Source: Streptococcus merionis DSM 19192 (lineage in GTDB: Bacteria > Bacillota > Bacilli > Lactobacillales > Streptococcaceae). Taken from it: a stretch of 64,000 nucleotides of DNA. Positions 37,358-45,916 of the stretch are shown here, piece after piece. The position numbers were made by a program, and so were the translations under genes. The stretch is from the NCBI RefSeq assembly GCF_000380085.1, contig NZ_KB904558.1:1-64000 (forward strand), read 5' to 3'. The notes beneath the pieces were generated by a model. It did no database searches. It was not told the origin of the DNA and saw only the letters and a program-made list of their open reading frames with translations. The first letter of the stretch is position 1, and every line of letters starts with the position of its first letter.

Positions 37358-37375
37358 AAGAGTTTATACCTCCCT

Positions 37376-37720
37376 TTACAATGTGACTAAGACAGCACCT
37401 GCTTCTACTTGTGCGCCTTTAGTGACAAGGACTTCACTCACTGTTCCATCTTCTGGCGCCACAATTTCATTTTCCATCTTCATTGCTTCTAAAATGCAAA
37501 GCACTTGACCTGATTTAACAGCTTCTCCTGCAGTCACATTGACAGCGATAATGGTTCCTGGCATAGGAGCATTGACTGGTGTTCCAGCTGATGCTGGCGC
37601 TGCAGTTGCTCCCGAGGTTGCTGGTTCAGCTGCTGGTTGTGCTTGGAAATCACTTGCGGATACTTCTTCGACAGTGACATCATAGGTTTTGCCATTGACA
37701 GTGATATGGTAATTTTTCAT
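37376..37720 (-). CDS. Biotin carboxyl carrier protein of oxaloacetate decarboxylase
   Basis: A 114-residue protein with an N-terminal beta segment, an Ala/Pro-rich linker (about 25-50) and a C-terminal biotinyl domain with LEAMKMENE; Lys81 should carry biotin. In enteric OadA this domain is fused to the carboxyltransferase; here it is a separate gene, as in lactic acid bacteria. It shuttles the carboxyl group from OadA to OadB. Confidence 0.93.
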   Translation of the reverse strand: MKNYHITVNGKTYDVTVEEVSASDFQAQPAAEPATSGATAAPASAGTPVNAPMPGTIIAVNVTAGEAVKSGQVLCILEAMKMENEIVAPEDGTVSEVLVTKGAQVEAGAVLVTL

Positions 37721-37733
37721 TTGTTTGAACTCC

Positions 37734-38027
37734 TTATTTAATGCGTTTTATAGAACAGATTCGGTATTTCTTATCTTGTTGATCTTCGTTAGCCCTGATT
37801 AAAGCCGTTAGAACGGCAACCATTTTACTTTCTTCATCTTCAACCAAGGCAGTCCCTGCAGGAACTCCTTTGGGCTGAGACAGTGTTTGAACTTGGTCGC
37901 TCGGCTTGTCTCCGCCAATATATTTGAAACCTTCAACGATAAACATCAAGCCAGCAAGTACGATCATAACAACAGTGATTGCGACTACTGAAAGTCCAAG
38001 AGCCTCTACTATAGTAATGTTTTCCAA
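37734..38027 (-). CDS. OadG-like gamma subunit
   Basis: A 97-residue protein with one N-terminal membrane helix (about 9-30, GLSVVAITVVMIVLAGLMFI) and a polar tail. Size, topology and position between the decarboxylase alpha and carrier genes fit the gamma subunit that joins the OadA and OadB subunits. The tail ends NEDQQDKKYRICSIKRIK, without the His cluster seen in enteric OadG. The assignment is mainly by context. Confidence 0.75.
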   Translation of the reverse strand: MENITIVEALGLSVVAITVVMIVLAGLMFIVEGFKYIGGDKPSDQVQTLSQPKGVPAGTALVEDEESKMVAVLTALIRANEDQQDKKYRICSIKRIK

Positions 38028-38039
38028 GTCTTGCCTCCT

Positions 38040-39440
38040 TTACATGATTGCTTCGATACGAATTGGGCCTTCTGATGGCGCACTAGCCACTTCAGACTCT
38101 GGGTTGTATTTTTTCTCTAAAAATTCCTTGCCCAGTTGAGGGAACATCGCGCAGATCAAGACGTCTTCGTCAGATTGTGCTAAACCTTCTAGCTCAGCTT
38201 TCATATGATCAAATTCAGGCTCTAGCAGGTCTGCTGGCCTTACTGTAATCACTTCTTCGTCTCCGATGATCGTCTGTTTGATCTCATCACTGATCGGAGC
38301 TGGTGACTGACCGTATTTCCCACGAACATAGTCCTTGATTTCATTTGGAATCATCTTATAGCGCTGACCAGTCAAGACATTAAAGACCGCCTGCGTGCCG
38401 ACCATCTGACTCATTGGCGTTACCAACGGTGGGTATCCTAAGTCTTCACGAACTTTTGGCACTTCTTTCAATACGTCATCATAAAGATGCTCTGCATTAG
38501 CTTGTTTGAGTTGCGCATAAAGGTTTGAGAGCATCCCACCCGGCACTTGATAGAGAAGGGTCTGTGGCTCAATGCCCATAATCTTAGGCGCTAAAATCCC
38601 CTCTTCGATGTACTTGGCTTTAATCGGTTTGAAATAATCACTAATAGCAATCAGCGCCTGATCGTCTAGACCAGTATCATAGCCTAATTCCTTGAGAACA
38701 ACAGCTAAGCTTTCTGTCGCTGGCTGACTAGTTCCCCCTGCTAAAGGCGATATAGCTGTATCAATGATATCAGCTCCAACTTCAACAGCTGATAAGTAAG
38801 TCATCTCAGCCGTACCACTCGTTGCATGAGTATGGATTTCGATAGGAAGATCCGTCACTTCTTTCAGAGCTGGAATCAATTCTCTAACTGCGGCCGGCGT
38901 CAAAATCCCTGCCATATCCTTGATACAAAGCGAATCTGCACCAAGAGAGACCAATTCTTTTGTTAACTTTTGATAGTAAGGAATCGTATGGACAGGACTT
39001 GTCGTGTAGCAGATCGTCACTTGGGCATGTTTGCCATATTTTTTAACGGCTTTAACGCTTGCTTCAAGGTTTCGAACATCGTTTAAGGCATCGAAGATTC
39101 GGAAGATGTCCATGCCGTTTTTGACAGCTGCTTCAATAAACTTTTCAACAATATCATCTGCATAATGACGATACCCCAAAAGGTTTTGACCACGAAGCAA
39201 CATTTGAAGAGGTGTGTTCGGTGCTTGTTTCTTAAATTGTCTCAAACGCTCCCACGGATCTTCATTCAAATACCTGACAGAAGCATCAAAGGTTGCACCT
39301 CCCCAGCACTCAAGTGCATTGTAGCCCGCTCTGTCTAGCTCTGCCATGATTGGTAACATCTCATCCGTTCTTAACCGTGTCGCCATCAAACTTTGATGCG
39401 CATCTCGAAGAACTGTCTCCGTAAAACGAATTTGCTTCAT
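38040..39440 (-). CDS. oadA: Oxaloacetate decarboxylase alpha subunit
   Basis: The carboxyltransferase subunit, 466 residues, with no C-terminal biotin domain. It transfers CO2 from oxaloacetate to biotin, leaving pyruvate. Markers are TETVLRDAHQSLMATR near the start, ECWGGATFDASVRYLNEDPWERLR near 45, CIKDMAGILTP near 170 and the metal-ligand region IEIHTHATSG. The ATG chosen has GAAAAGGTGG before it. It heads the citrate operon. Confidence 0.95.
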   Translation of the reverse strand: MKQIRFTETVLRDAHQSLMATRLRTDEMLPIMAELDRAGYNALECWGGATFDASVRYLNEDPWERLRQFKKQAPNTPLQMLLRGQNLLGYRHYADDIVEKFIEAAVKNGMDIFRIFDALNDVRNLEASVKAVKKYGKHAQVTICYTTSPVHTIPYYQKLTKELVSLGADSLCIKDMAGILTPAAVRELIPALKEVTDLPIEIHTHATSGTAEMTYLSAVEVGADIIDTAISPLAGGTSQPATESLAVVLKELGYDTGLDDQALIAISDYFKPIKAKYIEEGILAPKIMGIEPQTLLYQVPGGMLSNLYAQLKQANAEHLYDDVLKEVPKVREDLGYPPLVTPMSQMVGTQAVFNVLTGQRYKMIPNEIKDYVRGKYGQSPAPISDEIKQTIIGDEEVITVRPADLLEPEFDHMKAELEGLAQSDEDVLICAMFPQLGKEFLEKKYNPESEVASAPSEGPIRIEAIM

Positions 39441-39470
39441 TAAGACCACCTTTTCTAAAAATTAATTATT

Positions 39471-39506
39471 GGTAGGCGCTTTCAAGCCATCTTTAGCTCT
39501 AGTATA
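39471..39506 (-). promoter_or_regulatory. Citrate operon promoter with cre-like site
   Basis: On the minus strand there is a TATACT -10 box (39501-39506), with TTGAAA upstream at a loose 19-base spacing. Just downstream, TGAAAGCGCCTACC (39471-39484) matches 12 of 14 cre positions. CcpA control of citrate operons is known in related lactic acid bacteria. The weak -35 spacing suits activation by the GntR regulator. An AT-rich stretch farther upstream (39510-39640) holds no gene and may carry its sites. Confidence 0.55.
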
Positions 39507-39691
39507 CCATTATTTGTGCGTATTTTTTCAAAAAGACACAAAAAAAACAGGGTAAACACGAAAAAAACACTCCCTTGTCAAGAAATAAACTGAAAATTCT
39601 CATGAATACCTGAAAAATCCTTAAACTATCATCGATTGAATCAAGAATAATGCAATTTTATTTTAATTGATCAGATTTATTTCTAGATAGC

Positions 39692-39750
39692 AAAAAAAGA
39701 GCAGGGAAACCGAAATCGCCAGCTCATGACGCTCTCCATTTCCCTACTCT
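39692..39750 (-). terminator. Terminator downstream of the DUF1576-associated gene
   Basis: AGAGCAGGGAAA pairs with TTTCCCTACTCT (one mismatch), followed on the minus strand by TTTTTTTGC. It lies about 38 bases after the stop of the 113-residue protein. Confidence 0.85.
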
Positions 39751-39787
39751 CCAGTTTTATACTACTGCCATGGGCACTACCCGCAAG

Positions 39788-40129
39788 CTATCTCACATAG
39801 CGCCTGACTTTGAGAGTTAAAACGCCGTCTTCCAGATTAATAGAAGACTCATCTACCGCTTTTCCCAGCAGGGTGTAATCATGATCTGTGCCATGACCGC
39901 CTAGCAAGGCATTGTAATATTCATCGATTTCAACTTCGCGTTCTAAACTCAAATCCGCCATCAAATGATCAAAATGTGTCGGCATGTCCTCCGATACTGT
40001 TGAAATAGATAAATCAAATTTATCCTCGTCTAAGTTAAAGGATACATCAAATTGGTAGTAACCGTGTTCCAAAAAATAGCCAATAAGCTCTTTCATAATC
40101 CGAGTAGCTTTGCTTTTTTCTGTAATCAT
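39788..40129 (-). CDS. Conserved protein linked to DUF1576
   Basis: A soluble protein of 113 residues with no signal peptide or membrane segment. It is acidic and mixed alpha/beta (LSISTVSEDMPTHFDHLMADLSLEREVEID). I do not recognise a function. It overlaps the DUF1576 gene by four bases, so the two are translationally coupled and probably work together. A terminator follows. Confidence 0.75.
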   Translation of the reverse strand: MITEKSKATRIMKELIGYFLEHGYYQFDVSFNLDEDKFDLSISTVSEDMPTHFDHLMADLSLEREVEIDEYYNALLGGHGTDHDYTLLGKAVDESSINLEDGVLTLKVRRYVR

Positions 40130-41487
40130 TTCTTAATCTCACTTCTTTTATTTTTAGCAGACCATTGATCCTTAATACTCTCAAGCACAGGCACCATAAA
40201 GGCTGCTACAAAACCAGTTGAAAAACCGTTATTATACAGGCTGAGGCCAAGATGAAGCTTAATCACACTCTGCGTCAGATTAAATTGCAGAAAACCTGCC
40301 AACATCCCCATTATTATACCATAATATCCAGCAATGGGCGCTAAAGCAGTCCCGAAAAGGAGGGGTAGAATGACCGTTAAATCATCCAAGCGACCTAAAG
40401 AAAAATACCCTGCCAAAATAACACCAACAGCAACTGGCAATGTGTTACGAAGATGCTTCCCAAATGCTGAAAATCCTATAATCGAAACCAGTCCACCCGC
40501 AATAGGACCATTGAGCGGCATTCCCAACGTTATCACGAAAAGGAGGTAGGTAATCCCCATCAAGCCCATGTTCAAAAACGTGGTTCGTCGACCATATTTC
40601 ATCACAAAATCATCTGGCAACCGTCCGACACGCTTATCTAACTTGGCAAACTTTTGACGTATTTCTGAAAGATCCGCACCTAGTAACGAGAGAACGATAA
40701 AGCTTAAGCTCATCACCCCGATATACACCAAAATATACCAATGGGCATGGCGACTAATCATAGATATGTCATCAACCTCATAACCAAAATACCTCAAGCA
40801 AGCATAAACGATCATGACAATGATGCCTGTTGTAAAGCCAGTATTGTACAAAGTATAGCCTTGGTGAAATTTAAGAAAAGCTTCTGCCAATGGCGGCGTT
40901 ATAAAACCTAGAAGAAGACCAACGCCAAGCGCTAGCAGAATTGATTGAAGGCTCACACCATTTGAAAAAAGAAGGTAGGACACCAACGGCGCTGTTGAGG
41001 TAGCAAAGAGACTTTGAGAAGTGTATAATTTAAACGAGTGGCCTGCCCAATGAGCGTATAGCACAACTCCTGCAATGATGGGAACAATATTTAAAAGATG
41101 CGTTCCAAAAAAAGAATGGCCTATAAAAATTCCCGTAGCTGCCAATTGAAAACCCGTTAAATGCGTCAGATTATTACGGACATTAAGGTAGTAAGCAACA
41201 AGGAAATGAAGAGCGACATTGACAAAGGTTGCTGAAATACCAGCAACTTCAAAAAAATCGTGGATCAAGTACGTCTGATGCAGTAATAATTTCTGATAGT
41301 TAGTAATGACATCTTTACTGTCTGGCATCAGCATAGCATAAAGAAAGGTGACAATGCCCAGCAAGAGCATGCAATCCTTTTCCCAATGAATGTCTAGATG
41401 ATCCTTAAACTTCCTGATTAGCATACGGCCCTCGCTTGTCCCATTTGAATGATAGAAATCGCCCGCTATCTTGATATTATTAACCAT
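40126..41487 (-). CDS. DUF1576 integral membrane protein
   Basis: A membrane protein of 453 residues with about twelve hydrophobic segments in two similar halves. GYTLYNTGFTTGIIVM near 215 recurs as GLSLYNNGFSTGFVAAF near 420, pointing to internal duplication. The family is annotated only as DUF1576. The pseudo-twofold layout suggests a transporter or channel; the substrate is unknown. It forms a two-gene unit with the next gene and lies beside a 118-base palindromic element. Confidence 0.8.
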   Translation of the reverse strand: MVNNIKIAGDFYHSNGTSEGRMLIRKFKDHLDIHWEKDCMLLLGIVTFLYAMLMPDSKDVITNYQKLLLHQTYLIHDFFEVAGISATFVNVALHFLVAYYLNVRNNLTHLTGFQLAATGIFIGHSFFGTHLLNIVPIIAGVVLYAHWAGHSFKLYTSQSLFATSTAPLVSYLLFSNGVSLQSILLALGVGLLLGFITPPLAEAFLKFHQGYTLYNTGFTTGIIVMIVYACLRYFGYEVDDISMISRHAHWYILVYIGVMSLSFIVLSLLGADLSEIRQKFAKLDKRVGRLPDDFVMKYGRRTTFLNMGLMGITYLLFVITLGMPLNGPIAGGLVSIIGFSAFGKHLRNTLPVAVGVILAGYFSLGRLDDLTVILPLLFGTALAPIAGYYGIIMGMLAGFLQFNLTQSVIKLHLGLSLYNNGFSTGFVAAFMVPVLESIKDQWSAKNKRSEIKK

Positions 41488-41513
41488 AATAAAGCGATTA
41501 CAATTTTGGTCTT

Positions 41514-41631
41514 AGAACCTGTGTTCACAGGTATAGTTCTCATCTCAGCCCTTATTTTGAGCCACTTATCGTTAAATTTTTTCTAAAATAAGAGCTAATC
41601 TGAGAAATTTCCCTTTGTGAATACAGGTTCT
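41514..41631. repeat. 118-base imperfect palindrome (MITE-like)
   Basis: The ends AGAACCTGT and ACAGGTTCT are exact complements. Further inside TTCACA/TGTGAA, TCTCAG/CTGAGA and TTATTTT/AAAATAA also pair, so the whole element folds back on itself. It lies between the DUF1576 start and the amino-acid permease stop. It may be a miniature inverted-repeat element that now serves as a terminator. No clear target duplication is seen. Confidence 0.65.
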
Positions 41632-41714
41632 AATTCTACCTTATCCAAATTTGGAGGAATTGGCAAGATTTAAAGTGTTTTTTCAGTGTCTTTTTTTGAA
41701 ATCGGATACATGAC

Positions 41715-42386
41715 TTAGCCATAAGTCGCTAGACACTTTTCAAGTCTGTCCTGAGCGATGGCATAGAGACTACAAATAACCCAGTAGACTAGTGCAACCA
41801 GTATATAAACCGTCATGTAATCTGACTTAGCTCCACCGACAATCTTAGCCTTATTAAAAATCTCAGGCACAGTAATCATAGCTGTTAAGGATGTACTTTT
41901 AACCATATCAAGCAGAACATTGCTAAGAGGAGGAACGGCGACCCGAAAGGCTTGGGGGATGATAATCTTACGATAGATAGTTGAGGTTTTAATCCCCAGA
42001 GCACGCGCAGCCTCCCACTGTCCCTTGTCAACTGCTGATAGCGACGAGCGGATAATCTCAGCGATATAGGCACTCGACATCATGGTAAAGCCGACAATCG
42101 ATGCTGTGATGGCATCCAGTTGCAAACCAACAAAGGGCAAGCCAAAGTAAATGAGGAACAAAAGAACCATGAGAGGCGTTCCCCGCATGAGAGAAATGTG
42201 GAAAGTCATCACCCAACGCAAGGGCAACAGGTGTGACATCTTCATCAAGGCTACGAAAAAACCAGCCACTGTCCCCAAGCCAAAGCCTACCAAAGAAAGA
42301 GCAAGCGTATAAGGTAGCCCCTCTAAAATAACAGGTAAGGCTTCCAGTGCCAGAGGAAGATTAAAAATAGCTTCCCATTTTATCAT
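41715..42386 (-). CDS. Amino-acid ABC transporter permease
   Basis: A membrane protein of 223 residues of the His/Glu/Arg/opine permease group with five hydrophobic segments. The EAA loop EAARALGIKTSTIYRKIIIPQAFRVAVPPL lies near 135-165. It should pair with a binding lipoprotein, presumably the one at 43348-44232, but the two are split by about 960 bases of repeats and no ATPase gene is in the window. The amino acid is not determinable. Confidence 0.9.
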   Translation of the reverse strand: MIKWEAIFNLPLALEALPVILEGLPYTLALSLVGFGLGTVAGFFVALMKMSHLLPLRWVMTFHISLMRGTPLMVLLFLIYFGLPFVGLQLDAITASIVGFTMMSSAYIAEIIRSSLSAVDKGQWEAARALGIKTSTIYRKIIIPQAFRVAVPPLSNVLLDMVKSTSLTAMITVPEIFNKAKIVGGAKSDYMTVYILVALVYWVICSLYAIAQDRLEKCLATYG

Positions 42387-42479
42387 TCAATTCTCCTATA
42401 CCAATCAAGAAAAGATGATTTCGCAGCGGTTAGAAGCCAATCTTGCCATCACATGACGTCGTCTGGCTCCCAGCCACTG

Positions 42480-43290
42480 CGAAAATCTGCTGTTACTGAG
42501 AAATCATGAGAGTGGGACAGACCACCATGATGGCTTCGCCCTCACCCCCAAAACATGTAATCTTTGAAGATTACGTATAAAAAATCGGAAATTTCGTAGA
42601 AATTCGATTTTCTTCGCTCTCTTATTTCAAGGCTCAGGTAGAAATCATCCACTGGATAAGACTACCCCACCTCCGCACAGTTACGGTGGCAACACTGGCT
42701 CAAACCGAAAAGAATCTTCGTCTTGCCCTTTCCAGTATTAAACTCTAATCGCAGTAGCTGATTGGCTTCTCATTCACCTCCTTAGTAGGTTTTGACAAGC
42801 CTAATCAGCCTTGCGGGGGTGGGACGACAAAATTGAAGCCCCTGGCTTACCAATTTTTGTCCCACTCCCAGATGTTCCACCTATGCGATAGCTGTCCAAG
42901 AGTTGCGAACTACAAGATACAAAGGCCGTTAGGAAAAGCGTAGAAAAATGGCGGTAAGTCAGAAATCTTTGATTTCGTTGACGCACCCCCGTCAGGACGA
43001 CTAGGTTTTTCACAGATGAAATCGAAGAAAAACCAGACGTCTACGACGATAAGGTAATTAAGACAGTATCCCCTGACATCTAGCTTTTTAGGCCGTGTTC
43101 AGTTAGTCAGCAAACGATTGGAGACAGCGAACCGCTGAGTAGGGTTCTAAAAGTTGATTTATCAATGTATTAGAGCCCACTCAGCAGTGGCTCATTGGCA
43201 CTAAAGCGCCTAATGACCTGTGCAGGGGTAAGACTAAGTTGGCATAGCCAACAAGTCTTACTCTCAACCACTGCGTCTTGCAAGGAAATT
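42480..43290. repeat. Large composite repeat block (families A, B, C)
   Basis: This block of about 800 bases separates the permease from the binding-protein gene. In order it holds a family A core (42526-42582), GC-rich hairpin segments (for example 42690-42860), a family C copy (42908-43102) and a family B hairpin (43228-43261). The phrases AGCAGTGGCTCATTGGC and CCACTCCC recur in other blocks. The short open frames in it follow from the repeats. I see no gene. Confidence 0.75.
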
Positions 43291-43347
43291 AGAAAAATAA
43301 GCGAATCTGGGATTACTTTTGTCCCAGACTCGTCCTGCTGCATGTCC

Positions 43348-44232
43348 TTATTTGACATCAGAAACATCAATCACTGGAATATCATCAACATTTTCGAGTG
43401 GGGCAGTCAAGTCTTGACCGGCATAATATTTTTCAGAGATTGCTTTTAAGGTTCCATCAGCCTTCATCGTTTTGATGGCTTCGTCCAGCTGAGCCTTCAG
43501 GCTGTCATCAGTCTTGCTCATGACAATCCCTTGCTCTGTTGGGTTATATTTGACATCTCCCATCTTCACTTTGATGTCTGGGAATTTTTCAGTGATCAAT
43601 TTGACTGCGATTGCCTGAGTAAAGTAGTCGTTAGGCACGAAGTCTGTACGACCTGTTGACACATCGCGCAGGTAGACATCGTTGGTCACATTGTCATAAA
43701 TTACTGGCTCTGCCCCTTGTTTTTCAGCGATTTTCATGTACTGAGTACCTGCACCGCCACCAGCCTTTTTGCCAGTCCAGTCGCTAAGGTCGTTGGCCTT
43801 GAGGCCAGAAGTGTCATCTTCACGCACAATCATACCACCAACAGAATACTTGTATGGCTCTGAGAAATTGTACTTTTCAAGACGCTCAGGTGTTGTATCA
43901 AAATTGTTAACCGCAACGTCAACTTTGCCGCTGTCTACAGATGTGAAGGCTTCCGCCACACCAACTTCGACAAACTCAGCCTTGACATCCAAACGCTTAG
44001 CAATCTCGTTCATCATATCGATCTCGTATCCGATCAATTCTTTATCATCGTTGTAGTAGCTTGTTGGATAGAGTGTTCCTGGTGTTGCAATCTTCAAGAC
44101 ACCCGCTTCTTGGACTTGCTCCCACACGGTAGCATCTTTGCTTGCGCTTCCAGTCATTGAACGAGTGTTTACACAACCAACTAATACTGCAGCACCAAAA
44201 GCTGCTAGTAACGTCAACGATTTCTTTTTCAT
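43348..44232 (-). CDS. Amino-acid-binding lipoprotein (SBP family 3)
   Basis: A binding protein of 294 residues. The lipobox is LVGC with Cys20; the mature protein starts CVNTRSMTGS. The family 3 core shows as GVLKIATPGTLYPTSYYNDDKELIGYEIDMMNEIAKRLDV and DVAVNNFDTTPERLEKYNFSEPY. It delivers an amino acid, perhaps cystine-like, to the permease encoded after the repeat block; substrate unknown. I chose the ATG at MKKKSLTL since a G-rich ribosome site precedes it. Confidence 0.9.
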   Translation of the reverse strand: MKKKSLTLLAAFGAAVLVGCVNTRSMTGSASKDATVWEQVQEAGVLKIATPGTLYPTSYYNDDKELIGYEIDMMNEIAKRLDVKAEFVEVGVAEAFTSVDSGKVDVAVNNFDTTPERLEKYNFSEPYKYSVGGMIVREDDTSGLKANDLSDWTGKKAGGGAGTQYMKIAEKQGAEPVIYDNVTNDVYLRDVSTGRTDFVPNDYFTQAIAVKLITEKFPDIKVKMGDVKYNPTEQGIVMSKTDDSLKAQLDEAIKTMKADGTLKAISEKYYAGQDLTAPLENVDDIPVIDVSDVK

Positions 44233-44264
44233 GAAAAGAACCCCCCTAAATTTTTTATTGTTGG

Positions 44265-44297
44265 AGCACGCCCAACTGCTCGGAGCAGCTTCCAACT
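44265..44297 (-). other. Leader hairpin before the amino-acid lipoprotein gene
   Basis: In the 5' untranslated region TTGGA pairs with TCCAA, and inside them CTGCTC pairs with GAGCAG. The predicted message begins just upstream, so this stem would sit at its 5' end and could stabilise it. Role unknown. Confidence 0.5.
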
Positions 44298-44332
44298 GTT
44301 TTCAATATAGCATATTGAAAACCTATTTTCAA
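44298..44332 (-). promoter_or_regulatory. Promoter of the lipoprotein gene with overlapping operator
   Basis: On the minus strand TTGAAA (44327-44332) and TATATT (44304-44309) are spaced by 17 bases. A perfect 11-base inverted repeat, GTTTTCAATAT and its complement around AGC (44298-44322), covers the -10 and most of the spacer. A repressor bound there would block RNA polymerase. The regulator is not identified. Confidence 0.7.
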
Positions 44333-44460
44333 TTCATTTGCTTGGAAATTTCACAAAGTTATTTAAAAAGCAACAATTCGTGAATTTCATTGATATAAAA
44401 GGGGTTTCAAGGGATATAATTTCCAAAAAATCGTTCCAAATTTCACAAACAGAACCTTTG

Positions 44461-45906
44461 CTAGATGAGTTTTCCTGCATCTTCAAAATCCATGGCCAAA
44501 TGGAGCAGGAGATCCTCACGACCTTTGGCTGCTGTTAATTGAATTCCCAGCGGCAACCCGTCAGCGCGTCGATAAGTCGGCAGGGAAATGGCGGGCTGTC
44601 CTGTTAAATTGGCTTGCTGTGTAAAGGGGGTCCAGGCTAAGCTATCCGCAAACATCTCCCATATCAACTCTTGCTGCTCCTGCATGCTGATCTGGTCGAT
44701 ATGAAGTAGCCGCTCCTTTACTTGAGCCGTCAGGTCAAACTGACCATGCTTTGGGGCAACGTCAGCCACTGTCGGCGTGAGAAGGATATCGTAGGTTTCA
44801 TGGAATTTAGCCATCTGAGCTGACAATTGATCCCAGTCATTAAGTGTTTTGCTATAAAGCTTGGCAGGGATGGTCTGTCCAGCCTGATAAATCGCCCAAG
44901 TCATCAGCTCCATATCCTCAGGGGTCATGATTCTTCCTAGGCTAGCCTCGATGCCATCAAACATAGCTGCTGTCTCGACGCTGTTCATGAGATAGTAGGC
45001 CTGCATAGCCGCAACCCCATCGACAGGCTGGTCCTGGAGTGGGGTGATGTCATGGCCTTGATCGGCCAAGAAGTGAGCTGCCTGATTCACTGCTCTGCTG
45101 GCTGTCTCAGATACGGGAGTTCCGATCGGCGACGCCGTTAAGACTCCAATCTTGAGGGGCTTTGCCCATTTTTCCGAAAAAATCTCCGAATGACTCAAAG
45201 GTGCCAGAGGAAAGGGGCTTTCTAGCTGATAACGCTGCGTGTGATAGAGCAGGGTCTGGGTGTCACGGACGGACTTGGTCAGGGCGAAATTGACCGAAGC
45301 TCCCTGCCAACCGCGGTAGGAATCTGGTCCAACAGGAATGCGGCCACGACTGGTCTTAAGGCCAATCAGGCTGTTGAAAGAAGCTGGAATACGGATGGAG
45401 CCACCTCCATCACTGGCTGCGGCTACTGGAACCATGCCAGAGGCAACTGCGGCTGCAGCTCCACCGCTTGAACCGCCAGCATTGCGACTTGGATCAAGCG
45501 GCAGATTAACTGGCCCGTGCAGGCTTGAGTCGCTGATGTTTTTAAAACCAAATTCTGGTGTATTGGTTCGACCAAGAATAATGAAGCCTAGACTTTCAAA
45601 AATCTTGACCAGATAATCTGTCTGCTGGGCGCGATAATGAGCAAAGAGCCTAGAGCCTGAGGTAGACAGTTGTCCAGCTTGATTCTGCCCCAAATCTTTG
45701 AGCAAAAAAGGCACACCAAGGAAGGGTTGCCCCTTATCCACCAAGTTTTGCGCCTTTTTTCTAGCCTCTTCATACTGCTTGCTGACAACCGCATTAAACT
45801 TTGGATTATCGCGTTCAATACGGGCGATGCTATCCTCCACTAATTCTAGTGCTGAAACATCTTTCTTGCGCACCGCTTGCGCCATACTCGTTGCATCTTG
45901 AAACAT
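44461..45906 (-). CDS. Amidase (amidase signature family)
   Basis: A 481-residue hydrolase of the GatA/amidase family. The Ser-cisSer-Lys triad is visible: Lys in PFLLKDLGQ near 69, and the serines in AGGSSGGAAAAVASG near 144-158 with SDGGGSIRIPASF following. It is a stand-alone amidase rather than GatA, as gatB and gatC are absent. GAGGAGG precedes the ATG. It starts ten bases after the LacI gene and so appears to be the last gene of the large operon. Substrate unknown. Confidence 0.88.
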   Translation of the reverse strand: MFQDATSMAQAVRKKDVSALELVEDSIARIERDNPKFNAVVSKQYEEARKKAQNLVDKGQPFLGVPFLLKDLGQNQAGQLSTSGSRLFAHYRAQQTDYLVKIFESLGFIILGRTNTPEFGFKNISDSSLHGPVNLPLDPSRNAGGSSGGAAAAVASGMVPVAAASDGGGSIRIPASFNSLIGLKTSRGRIPVGPDSYRGWQGASVNFALTKSVRDTQTLLYHTQRYQLESPFPLAPLSHSEIFSEKWAKPLKIGVLTASPIGTPVSETASRAVNQAAHFLADQGHDITPLQDQPVDGVAAMQAYYLMNSVETAAMFDGIEASLGRIMTPEDMELMTWAIYQAGQTIPAKLYSKTLNDWDQLSAQMAKFHETYDILLTPTVADVAPKHGQFDLTAQVKERLLHIDQISMQEQQELIWEMFADSLAWTPFTQQANLTGQPAISLPTYRRADGLPLGIQLTAAKGREDLLLHLAMDFEDAGKLI

Positions 45907-45916
45907 GATGACCTCC

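Noticed and set aside
42801-43013. Short frames inside the 42480-43290 block
   Set aside because: Repeat-derived, with odd composition and no ribosome sites.
44461-45906. Calling the amidase GatA of the tRNA amidotransferase
   Set aside because: gatB and gatC are absent and the gene is in a catabolic-type operon.
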